Assembly (NCBI GenBank): GCA_938021455.1
Contig: CALIGP010000121.1
Location: 1-34,301 of the forward strand
Direction of reading: 5' to 3'
Length of the DNA stretch: 34,301 nucleotides
DNA from: an uncultured Lewinella sp.
GTDB taxonomy: Bacteria; Bacteroidota; Bacteroidia; Chitinophagales; Saprospiraceae
Positions 1-7,370 of this stretch are shown here, piece by piece. The notes under the pieces were generated by a model. The model was not told the origin of the DNA, did no database searches, and worked only from the letters and a program-made list of their open reading frames with translations. Both the position numbers and the translations under genes were made by a program. How positions within the stretch are numbered: the first letter of the stretch is position 1; each line of letters starts with the position of its first letter.

Positions 1-34
1 ATTGAAACCACTTTTTCTACTGCTTCCGGGGGCA

Positions 35-57
35 GTTTGGGCGCAGCCGCAGGTGCA
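35..57 (-). repeat. Dispersed TGCACCTGCG element, copy 1
   Basis: Plus strand reads TTTGGGCGCAGCCGCAGGTG then CA; the minus strand gives TGCACCTGCG-GCT-GCGCCCAAAC. It shares the full core and the CAAAC tail with the copies at 8179 and 29595. Confidence 0.7.
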
Positions 58-127
58 ATGATCGCTAAGGTAGCAGCGAATGTCACCCGCTATACCTTCT
101 CTACCCACTGCTCTTGTAGCCTTCCCT

Positions 128-153
128 TGCTCCCCGCGTTCGCGCCCAAACCC
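128..153 (+). repeat. Dispersed element, degenerate copy 2
   Basis: CCCCGCGTTCGCGCCCAAAC keeps the second half of the element (GCG-TTC-GCGCCCAAAC), but the TGCACCT half has diverged. Confidence 0.4.
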
Positions 154-298
154 TTTCCCCTTCCTCCCCCTTCCCCTTTACTCCCTTAGTCTCCAAATCC
201 CGGATACTTATCGAAAAAACTAGGCAACGGAGATCTTAACGTACAATTTAGTGGTCCAATGAAGACTTAAACTATCCCAACCCACAAATCATCCCCAC

Positions 299-1405
299 AT
301 GAATTCACTGAAAGATTTTTTCCTTTTTTGCTCCGGTGCTGACCGGACTATCCTTGATCGTGTACCCTCCGATGAGAATAAATACCTCGGTATTGGAGGA
401 ACGATCTTTTTCACGGGTGTGCTGGCCACCCTGTCTGCCGGTTATGCGCTCTATACCATCTTCGATAGCTACATAATGGCCGTCCTCTTTGGTCTGGTAT
501 GGGGGTTGATGATCTTTAACCTTGATCGGTACATTGTATCCAGTATGAAAAGTAAAGGTGGCTTTGGAGACTTTATGGTCGCCTTGCCCCGCCTCGCAAT
601 GGCCATTTTGTTGGCCCTCGTTATTTCCAAGCCTCTGGAGCTGAAGATCTTTGAAAAGGAGATTGATGCGGAACTGATCGTCATGGAGCAGGAGACCTTC
701 AAGGAGCAGGAAGACCGCGTTAACGCCCGCTTTACCGGCGGCATTACTGCCGCAGAAAACGAACTGGCCACCCTCCAGGCCGAGGTGACCACCAAAACTA
801 CCGCCCGTGATGCGGCGAAAACCGCCGCCCTCGCCGAAGCCGATGGCTCCGGAGGCTCCGGTATCCGTAATATGGGCCCCATCTACCGCGCCAAAAAGGC
901 TGCCGCTGCGCAAGCTCAGGCTGAGCTAGACGAAACCCTTGCGGCTCTCCAGCCACAAATCGACGCTAAGCGCAGCGAGATTACGACGCTCCGCGCCGAA
1001 GCTGCCACCAGCATCACCAGCCTTGAACGCGGTGCCTACGGCGGCATGGCCGCCCGCATTGATGCACTGGAGCGGCTCGGTAGCCGAAGTGATGCCATCC
1101 TGATGGCCAGCATCTTCATCACCCTGTTGTTTATCGCCATCGAGACGGCCCCGATCTTCACTAAACTGATTTCTCCGCGAAGTCCCTATGACCACCTTCT
1201 GCACGAGCACGAGCACGTCTACGCCATGGAAGCTAAAGAAAGCATCACGGAACGAACGAATAACGTCAAAAACCGCCTGCGTATTCATACCGAAGTCGGC
1301 ATTCACCAGACAACGGCGGACATTGCCGCCAAGAAGGCAGAAATCGACGTCGCTCTGCGGGAGCACCGGAAGTCTCTGGGAGACCTGGGGCTTGGGATGG
1401 GGTAG
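299..1405 (+). CDS. DUF4407 domain-containing membrane protein
   Basis: Predicted inner-membrane protein of 368 aa matching the DUF4407 family, whose function is unknown. The N-terminus (FFLFCSGADRTILDRVPSDE) is the family's typical opening. Hydrophobic segments lie at about residues 33-55, 58-75 and 93-112, followed by a long charged Ala/Glu-rich coiled-coil region (about 120-260) and a last membrane segment near 265-285 (ILMASIFITLLFIAIETAPI). The C-terminus is charged and probably cytoplasmic. The ATG at 299 gives the conserved start; no strong Shine-Dalgarno is visible, which is normal for Bacteroidota. The gene converges on the DUF1501 gene across an inverted heptamer array. The family call is firm and the role is unknown. 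Confidence 0.85.
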   Translation: MNSLKDFFLFCSGADRTILDRVPSDENKYLGIGGTIFFTGVLATLSAGYALYTIFDSYIMAVLFGLVWGLMIFNLDRYIVSSMKSKGGFGDFMVALPRLAMAILLALVISKPLELKIFEKEIDAELIVMEQETFKEQEDRVNARFTGGITAAENELATLQAEVTTKTTARDAAKTAALAEADGSGGSGIRNMGPIYRAKKAAAAQAQAELDETLAALQPQIDAKRSEITTLRAEAATSITSLERGAYGGMAARIDALERLGSRSDAILMASIFITLLFIAIETAPIFTKLISPRSPYDHLLHEHEHVYAMEAKESITERTNNVKNRLRIHTEVGIHQTTADIAAKKAEIDVALREHRKSLGDLGLGMG

Positions 1406-1415
1406 GGCTTATTTC

Positions 1416-1558
1416 GGTAGACGGTAGATTGTAGACTGTAGTATGGTAGACGGTAGAAAAATTATACTCCTCTACCGACTACAATACTACCGACTACCGT
1501 CTACCGTCTACCGACTAAAGACTAAAGACTACCGACTAAAGACTACCGTCTACAATAC
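1416..1558. repeat. Inverted heptanucleotide array between convergent genes
   Basis: Six near-perfect 7-nt units of the type GGTAGAC/GGTAGAT/TGTAGAC (1416-1458, one of them 8 nt) are followed by a 12-nt AT-rich spacer and then about eleven units of the reverse-complement type (TCTACCG, ACTACCG, ACTAAAG) to about 1556. The two halves can pair as a long imperfect hairpin. The array contains the stop codon of the DUF1501 gene. A transcription-terminator role between the two convergent genes is possible but inferred. Confidence 0.85.
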
Positions 1559-3016
1559 TAACCCATCCACCACCTCCCCCGCTACATCCGTCAACCGGAA
1601 GTTCCGACCCTGGAAGGAGTAGGTAAGCCGTTCGTGGTCAAAGCCGAGGAGTTTGAGCATGGTGGCCTGCACATCGTGGACGTGCATCCGTTCCTTCACG
1701 CCGTAGAAGCCAATTTCGTCTGTTTCACCGTAGGTGATGCCCGGGCGAACGCCACCACCGGCCATCCACATCGTGTAGGCGGCGCCGTGGTGGTCACGGC
1801 CATAGAAAGGCATCGTCAAGCCGCCCCGATTCTCCTGCATGGGCGTGCGACCAAATTCGCCGCCCCAAACGACGAGCGTATCTTCCAGCATTCCTCGCTG
1901 CTTCAAGTCCGTAAGCAAGGCCGTCATGGGCCGGTCGATGCGCCGGCAACGATCCCGTAAACCGTGGTTAAGGCTGGCGCCCTTGTTCGTACCGTGGTCG
2001 TCCCAGCCCCAGTTGTAGAGTTGTACGAAGCGGACACCAGATTCCACGAGCCGGCGGGCCAGCAGACAATCGTTCGCGAAGCCGGAGCCCCCCGGTTCAC
2101 TGCCATAAAGCTCGTGGATGTAGGTGGGCTCTTTGCTGATATCCATCACTTCCGGAACGGAAACCTGCATCTTGAAGGCCATCTCATACTGGCTGATGCG
2201 GGTCAGCGTTTCGGGGTCTCCGACTTGCGCATACTGCCGTTGGTTAATTTCATTGATGGCCGCGATGCTGCGGCCGCGTAAATCCCGGCTCATTCCCTCG
2301 GGGTCGCCCAGGTAGAGAATGGGGTCTCCTTCGGAGCGGCACTGCACCCCCTGATGAATGGAGGGCAGGAAGCCACTGCCCCAGAGCTTCTTCCCGCCGC
2401 TGGGTAATTGCCCTCCGGAGGCCAATACGATGAAGCCTGGAAGGTTGTCGTTCACTGAACCCAAACCGTAGGTTACCCACGAGCCGAAGGCCGGCCGGCC
2501 CACCCGTGGACTACCCGTATGCATCAGTAGTTGCGCTGGCGCATGGTTGAACTCATCAGTATGCACGGCTTTCAGGAAGGCTACCTCGTCCACTACTTTG
2601 CTGAAGTGTGGTAACAGGTCGGAGACCCAGGCACCGCTCTGGCCATGTTGCGCAAAATTAGCCTGCGGGCCCAGCATCAGTGGGGTTCCCTGAATGAAAG
2701 CAAAGCGCTTGCCAGCCAGCAAGGACGCCGGACAGTCTTTACCGTGTAGCTCTTCCAGCTTCGGTTTGTAGTCGAACAGTTCTAATTGAGACGGTGCCCC
2801 GGCCATGTGCAAGTAGATCACCCGCTTCGCTCTCGGGGCGTAGCGCATGGCCTGGCGCATTGCTTCGGGCACCGCATCTGTACTGCCAGTCGGAGACGAG
2901 CAGCCGCTAAGTCCCGCCAATGCCGCTCCTCCTAATGCCAACGCTCCGTTGCGGAGAAACAGCCGGCGGCTGTTGAGTTGTGCATTCCGGTAATGTGCTT
3001 CTTCGTTAATTTTCAT
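1550..3016 (-). CDS. DUF1501 domain-containing exported lipoprotein
   Basis: DUF1501 family protein (488 aa), a fold related to sulfatases and alkaline phosphatases and common in Planctomycetes; the substrate is not known. The N-terminus has a twin-arginine motif (SRRLFLRNG, about 16-24), a hydrophobic Ala/Gly/Leu stretch and a lipobox LSGC with Cys39, so it is probably a Tat-exported lipoprotein. Family segments include VIYLHMAGAPSQLELFDYKP near the N-terminus, FVQLYNWGWDDH and VVWGGEFGRTP. It lies 198 bp downstream of the PSCyt/DUF1553 gene on the same strand, the standard partner arrangement for this family. The last codons and the stop lie inside a heptamer repeat array, so the C-terminus may have been altered by repeat growth. 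Confidence 0.9.
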   Translation of the reverse strand: MKINEEAHYRNAQLNSRRLFLRNGALALGGAALAGLSGCSSPTGSTDAVPEAMRQAMRYAPRAKRVIYLHMAGAPSQLELFDYKPKLEELHGKDCPASLLAGKRFAFIQGTPLMLGPQANFAQHGQSGAWVSDLLPHFSKVVDEVAFLKAVHTDEFNHAPAQLLMHTGSPRVGRPAFGSWVTYGLGSVNDNLPGFIVLASGGQLPSGGKKLWGSGFLPSIHQGVQCRSEGDPILYLGDPEGMSRDLRGRSIAAINEINQRQYAQVGDPETLTRISQYEMAFKMQVSVPEVMDISKEPTYIHELYGSEPGGSGFANDCLLARRLVESGVRFVQLYNWGWDDHGTNKGASLNHGLRDRCRRIDRPMTALLTDLKQRGMLEDTLVVWGGEFGRTPMQENRGGLTMPFYGRDHHGAAYTMWMAGGGVRPGITYGETDEIGFYGVKERMHVHDVQATMLKLLGFDHERLTYSFQGRNFRLTDVAGEVVDGLVL

Positions 3017-3071
3017 TGTCTCATCTTTCTAAAGACCCCGTAGGGGTTAAACCTCCTTAGCCTTATGACAC

Positions 3072-3090
3072 CCGAGCGCGAAGCGCGAGT
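3072..3090. repeat. GAGCGCGAAGCGCGAG palindrome, copy 1
   Basis: Near-palindromic 17-mer CGAGCGCGAAGCGCGAG, identical at 3183 and 27598. It can form a GCGC-GAA-GCGC mini-hairpin. Confidence 0.7.
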
Positions 3091-3134
3091 CTTTCCCTCC
3101 TTCCCCAGACCGCGTAGTGGTCAAACATCCTTAG

Positions 3135-3177
3135 CCCCGGATGAAGGCGAAGGCGAAGCCATCGCCGAAATCCGGGG
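3135..3177. repeat. 43-bp palindromic insert
   Basis: Arms CCCCGGAT (3135-3142) and ATCCGGGG (3170-3177) enclose a second pair GGCGA/TCGCC. It is absent from the otherwise similar first copy of the duplicated unit, so it looks like an insertion (or a deletion from copy 1). Confidence 0.65.
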
Positions 3178-3180
3178 ACA

Positions 3181-3200
3181 CACGAGCGCGAAGCGCGAGC
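3181..3200. repeat. GAGCGCGAAGCGCGAG palindrome, copy 2
   Basis: Second identical CGAGCGCGAAGCGCGAG, just after the stop codon of the PSD1 gene. Confidence 0.7.
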
Positions 3201-3214
3201 TCCCTCCCTCCCTT

Positions 3215-5935
3215 TCACCCCTTCGTAATAAACGCATCCAGGTTAAACAGTGTATTGACCACCACGGCCAACGCTGCGAGTTCCGCATCCGGGCTGCCAA
3301 CGAGTTTTTCTGCATCAGCGAGTTCGTTTTGGTATTGTCGCAGAGATTCGTTGTAAAAACGTAGAAGTACGACAGCATCAGCCGGATCCGGTTCCTGAAA
3401 CAACACGCGCTGGTAAGCAGCTGAAATCCATTCCTTAGATGAAACCTTAGACTTTTTGACGGCAACCGCCAGCGCATTCGCTGCTTCAACTACCACCGGA
3501 TCATTGAGCGTCATCAGGGCCTGTAGCGGGGTGTTGGTGATCGTCCGCTGCGACAAACAAACTTCGCGGTTCGGCCCGTCAAAGGTCGTCAGGAAAGGGT
3601 GGGGGACACTGCGTCGCAGATAGGTGTAAACGCCCCGTCGGTAGCGGTCTTCTCCTTCGCTGGTGATCCACTTCATACCGCTGTAAACGACACCATCCCA
3701 CAGGCCGTCCGGCTGGGGAGGCATCACGCCCGGGCCATACATTTTATCGCTCAGTAGACCGGAGACGGCCAGGATTTGATCTCGTACCTCTTCGGCACTG
3801 AGTCGTTTGCGTGGTCCACGGGCCAGCAGCTCGTTGTAGGGGTCGGCAGCGAGTAACTCCGGGCTACTGGCAGAAGATTGTTGGTAGGTCTCCGAAGTGA
3901 CCATCAGGCGGAGGAGCTGTTTACTGCTCCAGTTCAGCTCTCCGGAGAACTGCCCAGCCAGCCAGTCTAATAGCTTTGGGTGGGAGGGTAAGTCGCCCTG
4001 GCTACCAAAATCTTCGAGGGTGGTGACGATGCCCTGACCGAAGAGAGCTGCCCAGTAGCGATTCACCGCGACCCTGGCGGTAAGCGGGTTCTCCGGAGCA
4101 GTAATCCAGTTGGCGAAATCGAGACGGTTAGGTGTCTGACCTCTCTCCTCCATGGGCGGAAAGATGGGGGCGACTCCCGGCTCCACCGTATCTGCGGGTA
4201 CCAGCCAGTTACCGGCCGTGAAGAGTCTGGTCGTTCGGGCCTGCTCCGCTGGCCGGTCTACCATCACCGGAACGCGAACGGAGTCTTTGGCGTCCAATAA
4301 TTCCTGGATGTAGGCTTCTACTTCAGCGTATCCTGCCTGCCCTTCACCGGGAAGTTTTTCCTGGAAGTGGACGCCGTAAATACCGGCGATCTTTTTGTCT
4401 TCCGCTCCGCTGAATTGAAAATAGAGGGCATGATCACCCGCCGTTGGCGGAATCTTGAGTTGCTGGGTGCCGAAGGGCCATTTGCGGGAGGAAAGATCGG
4501 TTTCCAACAGTAGTGGTCCGTCCAGGGCGTCCAGTGTGATGCGTAAGGACAGGCCTTTGCTCATGGCCCGGTAGGAGAGATGGATGGCGGCGATGTCGTC
4601 TAATGCCTGATCTTTAACGCGGAAAGAGTTACCATTATGTACGAATAGTAGGTCTTCATCTCCACGGTCGGTAAAGATGCCACCGATGACTTCGGTAAAC
4701 GTTTCGGGGCGAAGCCGTGGCTCGCGCATCCGCAGCCGTTTAACCCAATTTTGCACCTGCGTTCGCGCCTCCTTCTGCTCATGTTCCCTTACCCAAAGTT
4801 CCAGCTTTTTGACCTTCTCCTCTTCCGCCGGGAAGTAGGTGATCAGGTTAGGCGCTTCGGAAACGTGGTCATGGTCGGTACTCTGATTGAAGAAGGCGTA
4901 GCTGCGATAATATTCCTCCTGCCGAAGCGGATCGTAGGGGTGCCCGTGGCACTGCACGCAGGCCATCGAAGTGCCCAGCCAAACTTCCCAACTGGTCGCT
5001 ACCCGATCCATGATGGTGATGTTTCGGTATTCTTCATTGGAGGTGCCCCCCTCGTCATTACTTAGGGTGTTGCGGTGGAAGGCCGTTGCTAGATATTGAT
5101 CCGGACTCGCCTCCGGCAGCAGGTCTCCGGCGAGTTGCTGAACGGTAAATTCATCGTAGGGCATGTCCTCATTGTACGCGCGAATCACCCAGTCGCGCCA
5201 GGGCCAGATCGTCCGATTCGGGTCCCGCTCGTAGCCCCGGGAGTCGGCATAGCGCGCCAGGTCGAGCCATTTACTGGCCCAGTGTTCTCCGAAGGCAGGG
5301 CTTTGCAAGAGCGCATCAACGGCCTCTTCGTAGGCTTCCGGCCGATCGTCCTCCAGGAAGGATAGCATCATTTCCTGGCTTGGAGGAAGCCCCGTTAAGT
5401 CAAAGCTTACCCGGCGGAGGAGATCCCGTTTTTGGGCGCGGGGCGCAGGTGCAAGGTTTTCTTTTTGGAGCCGGGCGAGGACGAAGGCATCGATTGGATG
5501 ATTAACTTCAAGAGCAGAAACGGGCAATTCCCACGCTTTGACGGGTAAGTAAGCCCAGTGCTCTTCCCATTCCGCTCCCTGACGAATCCACTCTTCGATC
5601 AGCTCCGTTTCTTCTGCTGTGAGCGGGGCGTGCTCCAGCGGCATTCGTAGTTCAGGCTTGTCGTGCTTAATCCGGACAACGATCTCACTCTTCGCCGGCC
5701 GGCCGGGCACGATGGCAAATTTTCCGCTGCTCGTCTCTCCTAATGCATCTTCCCGAAACACGAGCCCAAACCCGCCGGATTGCTTCACGCCACCGTGGCA
5801 GGCAATGCACTTCTCGTTGAAGATCGGACGGATGCTTTCGTTATAACTGATCGGGTCTTCGTTGCCGCAACTGCCCGCTATCAGCCATAAGATCAGTAGA
5901 GCGGGGAAGGCTGAAAAACGGAGAAGTCGCTGCAT
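3215..5935 (-). CDS. PSCyt1-DUF1549-DUF1553 (PSD1) cytochrome c lipoprotein with CBM6-like insert
   Basis: Large exported haem protein (906 aa) of the planctomycete-type cytochrome family. The signal peptide ends in a lipobox IAGSC (Cys23). PSCyt1 follows with a haem c motif CIACH (43-47). Then come the HWAY junction and DUF1549 (about 130-360), which carries a second CxxCH (CVQCH, about 325). DUF1553 fills about 610-880, including NRYWAALFGQGIV and the late SQRTITNTPLQALMTLNDP motif. Between them, about 430-525, the segment IHLSYRAMSKGLSLRITLD ... GDHALYFQFSG resembles a CBM6-type beta-sandwich. It is the upstream partner of the DUF1501 gene. The biochemical role is unknown; glycan handling is inferred. 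ATG at 5935 gives a good signal peptide. It is divergent from the Nudix gene with 63 bp between. Confidence 0.9.
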   Translation of the reverse strand: MQRLLRFSAFPALLILWLIAGSCGNEDPISYNESIRPIFNEKCIACHGGVKQSGGFGLVFREDALGETSSGKFAIVPGRPAKSEIVVRIKHDKPELRMPLEHAPLTAEETELIEEWIRQGAEWEEHWAYLPVKAWELPVSALEVNHPIDAFVLARLQKENLAPAPRAQKRDLLRRVSFDLTGLPPSQEMMLSFLEDDRPEAYEEAVDALLQSPAFGEHWASKWLDLARYADSRGYERDPNRTIWPWRDWVIRAYNEDMPYDEFTVQQLAGDLLPEASPDQYLATAFHRNTLSNDEGGTSNEEYRNITIMDRVATSWEVWLGTSMACVQCHGHPYDPLRQEEYYRSYAFFNQSTDHDHVSEAPNLITYFPAEEEKVKKLELWVREHEQKEARTQVQNWVKRLRMREPRLRPETFTEVIGGIFTDRGDEDLLFVHNGNSFRVKDQALDDIAAIHLSYRAMSKGLSLRITLDALDGPLLLETDLSSRKWPFGTQQLKIPPTAGDHALYFQFSGAEDKKIAGIYGVHFQEKLPGEGQAGYAEVEAYIQELLDAKDSVRVPVMVDRPAEQARTTRLFTAGNWLVPADTVEPGVAPIFPPMEERGQTPNRLDFANWITAPENPLTARVAVNRYWAALFGQGIVTTLEDFGSQGDLPSHPKLLDWLAGQFSGELNWSSKQLLRLMVTSETYQQSSASSPELLAADPYNELLARGPRKRLSAEEVRDQILAVSGLLSDKMYGPGVMPPQPDGLWDGVVYSGMKWITSEGEDRYRRGVYTYLRRSVPHPFLTTFDGPNREVCLSQRTITNTPLQALMTLNDPVVVEAANALAVAVKKSKVSSKEWISAAYQRVLFQEPDPADAVVLLRFYNESLRQYQNELADAEKLVGSPDAELAALAVVVNTLFNLDAFITKG
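4751..4769 (+). repeat. Dispersed TGCACCTGCG element, in PSD1 gene
   Basis: TTGCACCTGCGTTCGCGCC on the plus strand, inside the minus-strand PSD1 coding sequence. Here it is antisense to the gene and codes ARTQVQ. Confidence 0.65.
5431..5454 (-). repeat. Dispersed TGCACCTGCG element, second copy in PSD1 gene
   Basis: Minus-strand TTGCACCTGCG-CCCC-GCGCCCAAA, coding the low-complexity linker LAPAPRAQ between the cytochrome and DUF1549 parts. Confidence 0.65.
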
Positions 5936-5998
5936 TATTCGTGGGTGTTTTCGGCAAACTACCCCTCAATATAAGGACTTTGCCTACCTTAACCATCC

Positions 5999-6535
5999 AT
6001 GAAGTTTTGTTCCAACTGTGGCTCCGACCAAATAGCGCTCCAAATTCCGCAAGGGGATAATCGGGAACGTTTTGTATGCCCTGCTTGCCAGACGATCCAC
6101 TACCAGAACCCAAACATTGTGGCGGGCTGCTTACCCGTTTGGGAAGACAAAGTCCTGCTCTGCCGCCGAGCCATCGAGCCAGCCTACGGCCTGTGGAACG
6201 TCCCTAGCGGCTACCTCGAAAATGGAGAGTCCGTCGCCGACGGTGCCCGCCGGGAAGTATGGGAGGAAGCCGCCGCGAAAGTTGATATTCATTACCTGAT
6301 CACCCTCTATAATTTGCCCAAAATCAACCAGATTTACCTGCAGTTCGTGGGCGAACTGGTGGACGGTGCCTTTGGCGTCGGCGAAGAAAGCCTGGAGTCA
6401 GCCCTATTCACAGAGGCCGATATTCCTTGGAAGGAGATGGCCTTCACCTCTTCGGTCTTTACGCTCAAACGATATTTCGAAGACCGACGGGCGGGCGTTA
6501 AGCGCTTGCATCGGGGCGATTATCCGGTGGTGTAG
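5999..6535 (+). CDS. Zinc-ribbon Nudix hydrolase
   Basis: Nudix hydrolase of 178 aa, expected to cleave a nucleoside diphosphate linked to another group; the substrate cannot be read from sequence. The N-terminus is a zinc ribbon with Cys4, Cys7, Cys27 and Cys30. The Nudix box follows at 71-93 with G71, E77, R85, E86, E89 and E90 in place, so the metal-binding catalytic glutamates are kept. The Gly of the EExGU end is Ala (EEAAA), a deviation from the consensus. It stands alone, divergent from the PSD1 gene and convergent with the DUF5694 pair, with only 4 bp to the next stop codon. Zinc-ribbon plus Nudix is also the plan of NudC-like NADH pyrophosphatases, but this protein is shorter and I do not call it NudC. 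Confidence 0.88.
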   Translation: MKFCSNCGSDQIALQIPQGDNRERFVCPACQTIHYQNPNIVAGCLPVWEDKVLLCRRAIEPAYGLWNVPSGYLENGESVADGARREVWEEAAAKVDIHYLITLYNLPKINQIYLQFVGELVDGAFGVGEESLESALFTEADIPWKEMAFTSSVFTLKRYFEDRRAGVKRLHRGDYPVV

Positions 6536-6539
6536 CTCG

Positions 6540-7364
6540 TTACTCTTTCTTAAGCAACTCACCACTATCCACCCATTTCCAATCTATCCGATCCCGAATC
6601 AAGTCATCGAGTATCTCCTTATGGCCAGCGCCAAAGATGACCAATACACGATCCTTTGGCTCAACGATGCGATGGACATTGGTGAAAATTCTCAAATTGC
6701 GAGCATACCATTCTTCGACCAGAAAGGTGCCGGGGTAATCCTTTTCTTTACCTAGTCCGATGAAGTGTTTTAAGTAGAGATTCTGATTCAGGTTGTGGGC
6801 AAAAAAGTTGGAGTTGCAGGTCCTCAGCATATCGGTAATGGTCATGGCCGCCAGAGAGTCGGCGATATGTTGGCCCTCAACGAAGCGTTGCTGTAAATCG
6901 GCGACTTCAGCTTTCTGGCCGTTGGCCAGGGCCCAGGCCATGGCACTATCAGCGGGGAAGCTAGTGAAGGCGTCAACGGGGTGCAGCTCCGTTAGGCCCG
7001 CTGCCTTTCCGAGTGGATAGACGAGCTGTACTAACTCACTATTAAGGTAGAATTCATCGTCAGGGGCGATAACGGATTCTAATTCTCCTGACAGCCAAGC
7101 TTGATAGTAGTATTTACTCCACAACGTATCTCCTTTCACCCATTCGAAAGCGATTTTGGTGGGTTGAAACCGGCTGACGAGTTCAATGGTCTCCCGCAAC
7201 TCTGCTTGTCGTTGAGGACTGTTTACGTCTCCAAGGTCAGCGTTGATTTTGTCATTTCCAGGGTTATGTAAGTGCATGGTTCCGAATACGGAGAGGGTCG
7301 GTTTTTGGGCGGAGAGGCTAAGATTGAGTAGGAGGAACAGGAGGGTGAAGAAGGCCTTTTTCAT
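6540..7364 (-). CDS. DUF5694 protein, secreted (tandem paralogue 2)
   Basis: Secreted protein of 274 aa with a signal peptide cut after LSLSAQ (about 20). It has the pattern of DUF5694 and the wider TraB/ChaN-like group: an early GTMHLHNPGND motif, the segment QRQAELRETIELVSRFQPTKIAFEW, and a late VLVIFGAGHKEIL motif. The His and Glu residues in these motifs suggest a metal-dependent active site, but no reaction is established. It lies 6 bp downstream of a diverged paralogue on the same strand, so the two are almost certainly one transcript. The C-terminus is 4 bp from the convergent Nudix stop. Confidence 0.8.
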   Translation of the reverse strand: MKKAFFTLLFLLLNLSLSAQKPTLSVFGTMHLHNPGNDKINADLGDVNSPQRQAELRETIELVSRFQPTKIAFEWVKGDTLWSKYYYQAWLSGELESVIAPDDEFYLNSELVQLVYPLGKAAGLTELHPVDAFTSFPADSAMAWALANGQKAEVADLQQRFVEGQHIADSLAAMTITDMLRTCNSNFFAHNLNQNLYLKHFIGLGKEKDYPGTFLVEEWYARNLRIFTNVHRIVEPKDRVLVIFGAGHKEILDDLIRDRIDWKWVDSGELLKKE

Positions 7365-7370
7365 AGCTGG

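Larger units (their letters stand above)
1..298. other. Left-edge region without a confident gene
   Basis: I see no convincing gene here. Forward frame 1 is open from the window edge to a TAG at 187-189, but its second half is a pyrimidine-rich tract (about 115-190) coding mostly Pro and Leu, which looks non-coding. The region holds one clear and one degenerate copy of the dispersed TGCACCTGCG element (35-57 and 128-153). The 100 bp before the DUF4407 gene are AT-richer and probably carry its promoter, but I find no clear TAnnTTTG box. Confidence 0.5.
3033..3210. repeat. Imperfect tandem duplication with palindromic insert
   Basis: The gap between the PSD1 and DUF1501 genes is two diverged copies of one unit. 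Copy 1 (from 3033) begins AGACCCCGTAGGGGTTAAAC and copy 2 (from 3107) begins AGACCGCGTAGTGGTCAAAC. Both continue with a CTCCTTAGCC/ATCCTTAGCC stretch, then CGAGCGCGAAGCGCGAG and a CCCTCC tract. Copy 2 has an extra 43-bp segment (3135-3177) bounded by CCCCGGAT and ATCCGGGG, with inner GGCGA/TCGCC pairs, so it can fold as a hairpin. Confidence 0.75.

Noticed and set aside
1-189. Open frame at the left edge, possibly the 3' end of a gene
   Set aside because: Its second half is a pyrimidine tract coding mainly Pro and Leu, and it overlaps repeat elements. No recognisable protein.
305-913. Long minus-strand ORFs opposite the DUF4407 gene
   Set aside because: Low-complexity shadows of a clear family gene on the other strand; no motif or signal.
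1416-1558. CRISPR array
   Set aside because: Units are 7 nt with no unique spacers and there are no cas genes; it is a short-period tandem repeat.
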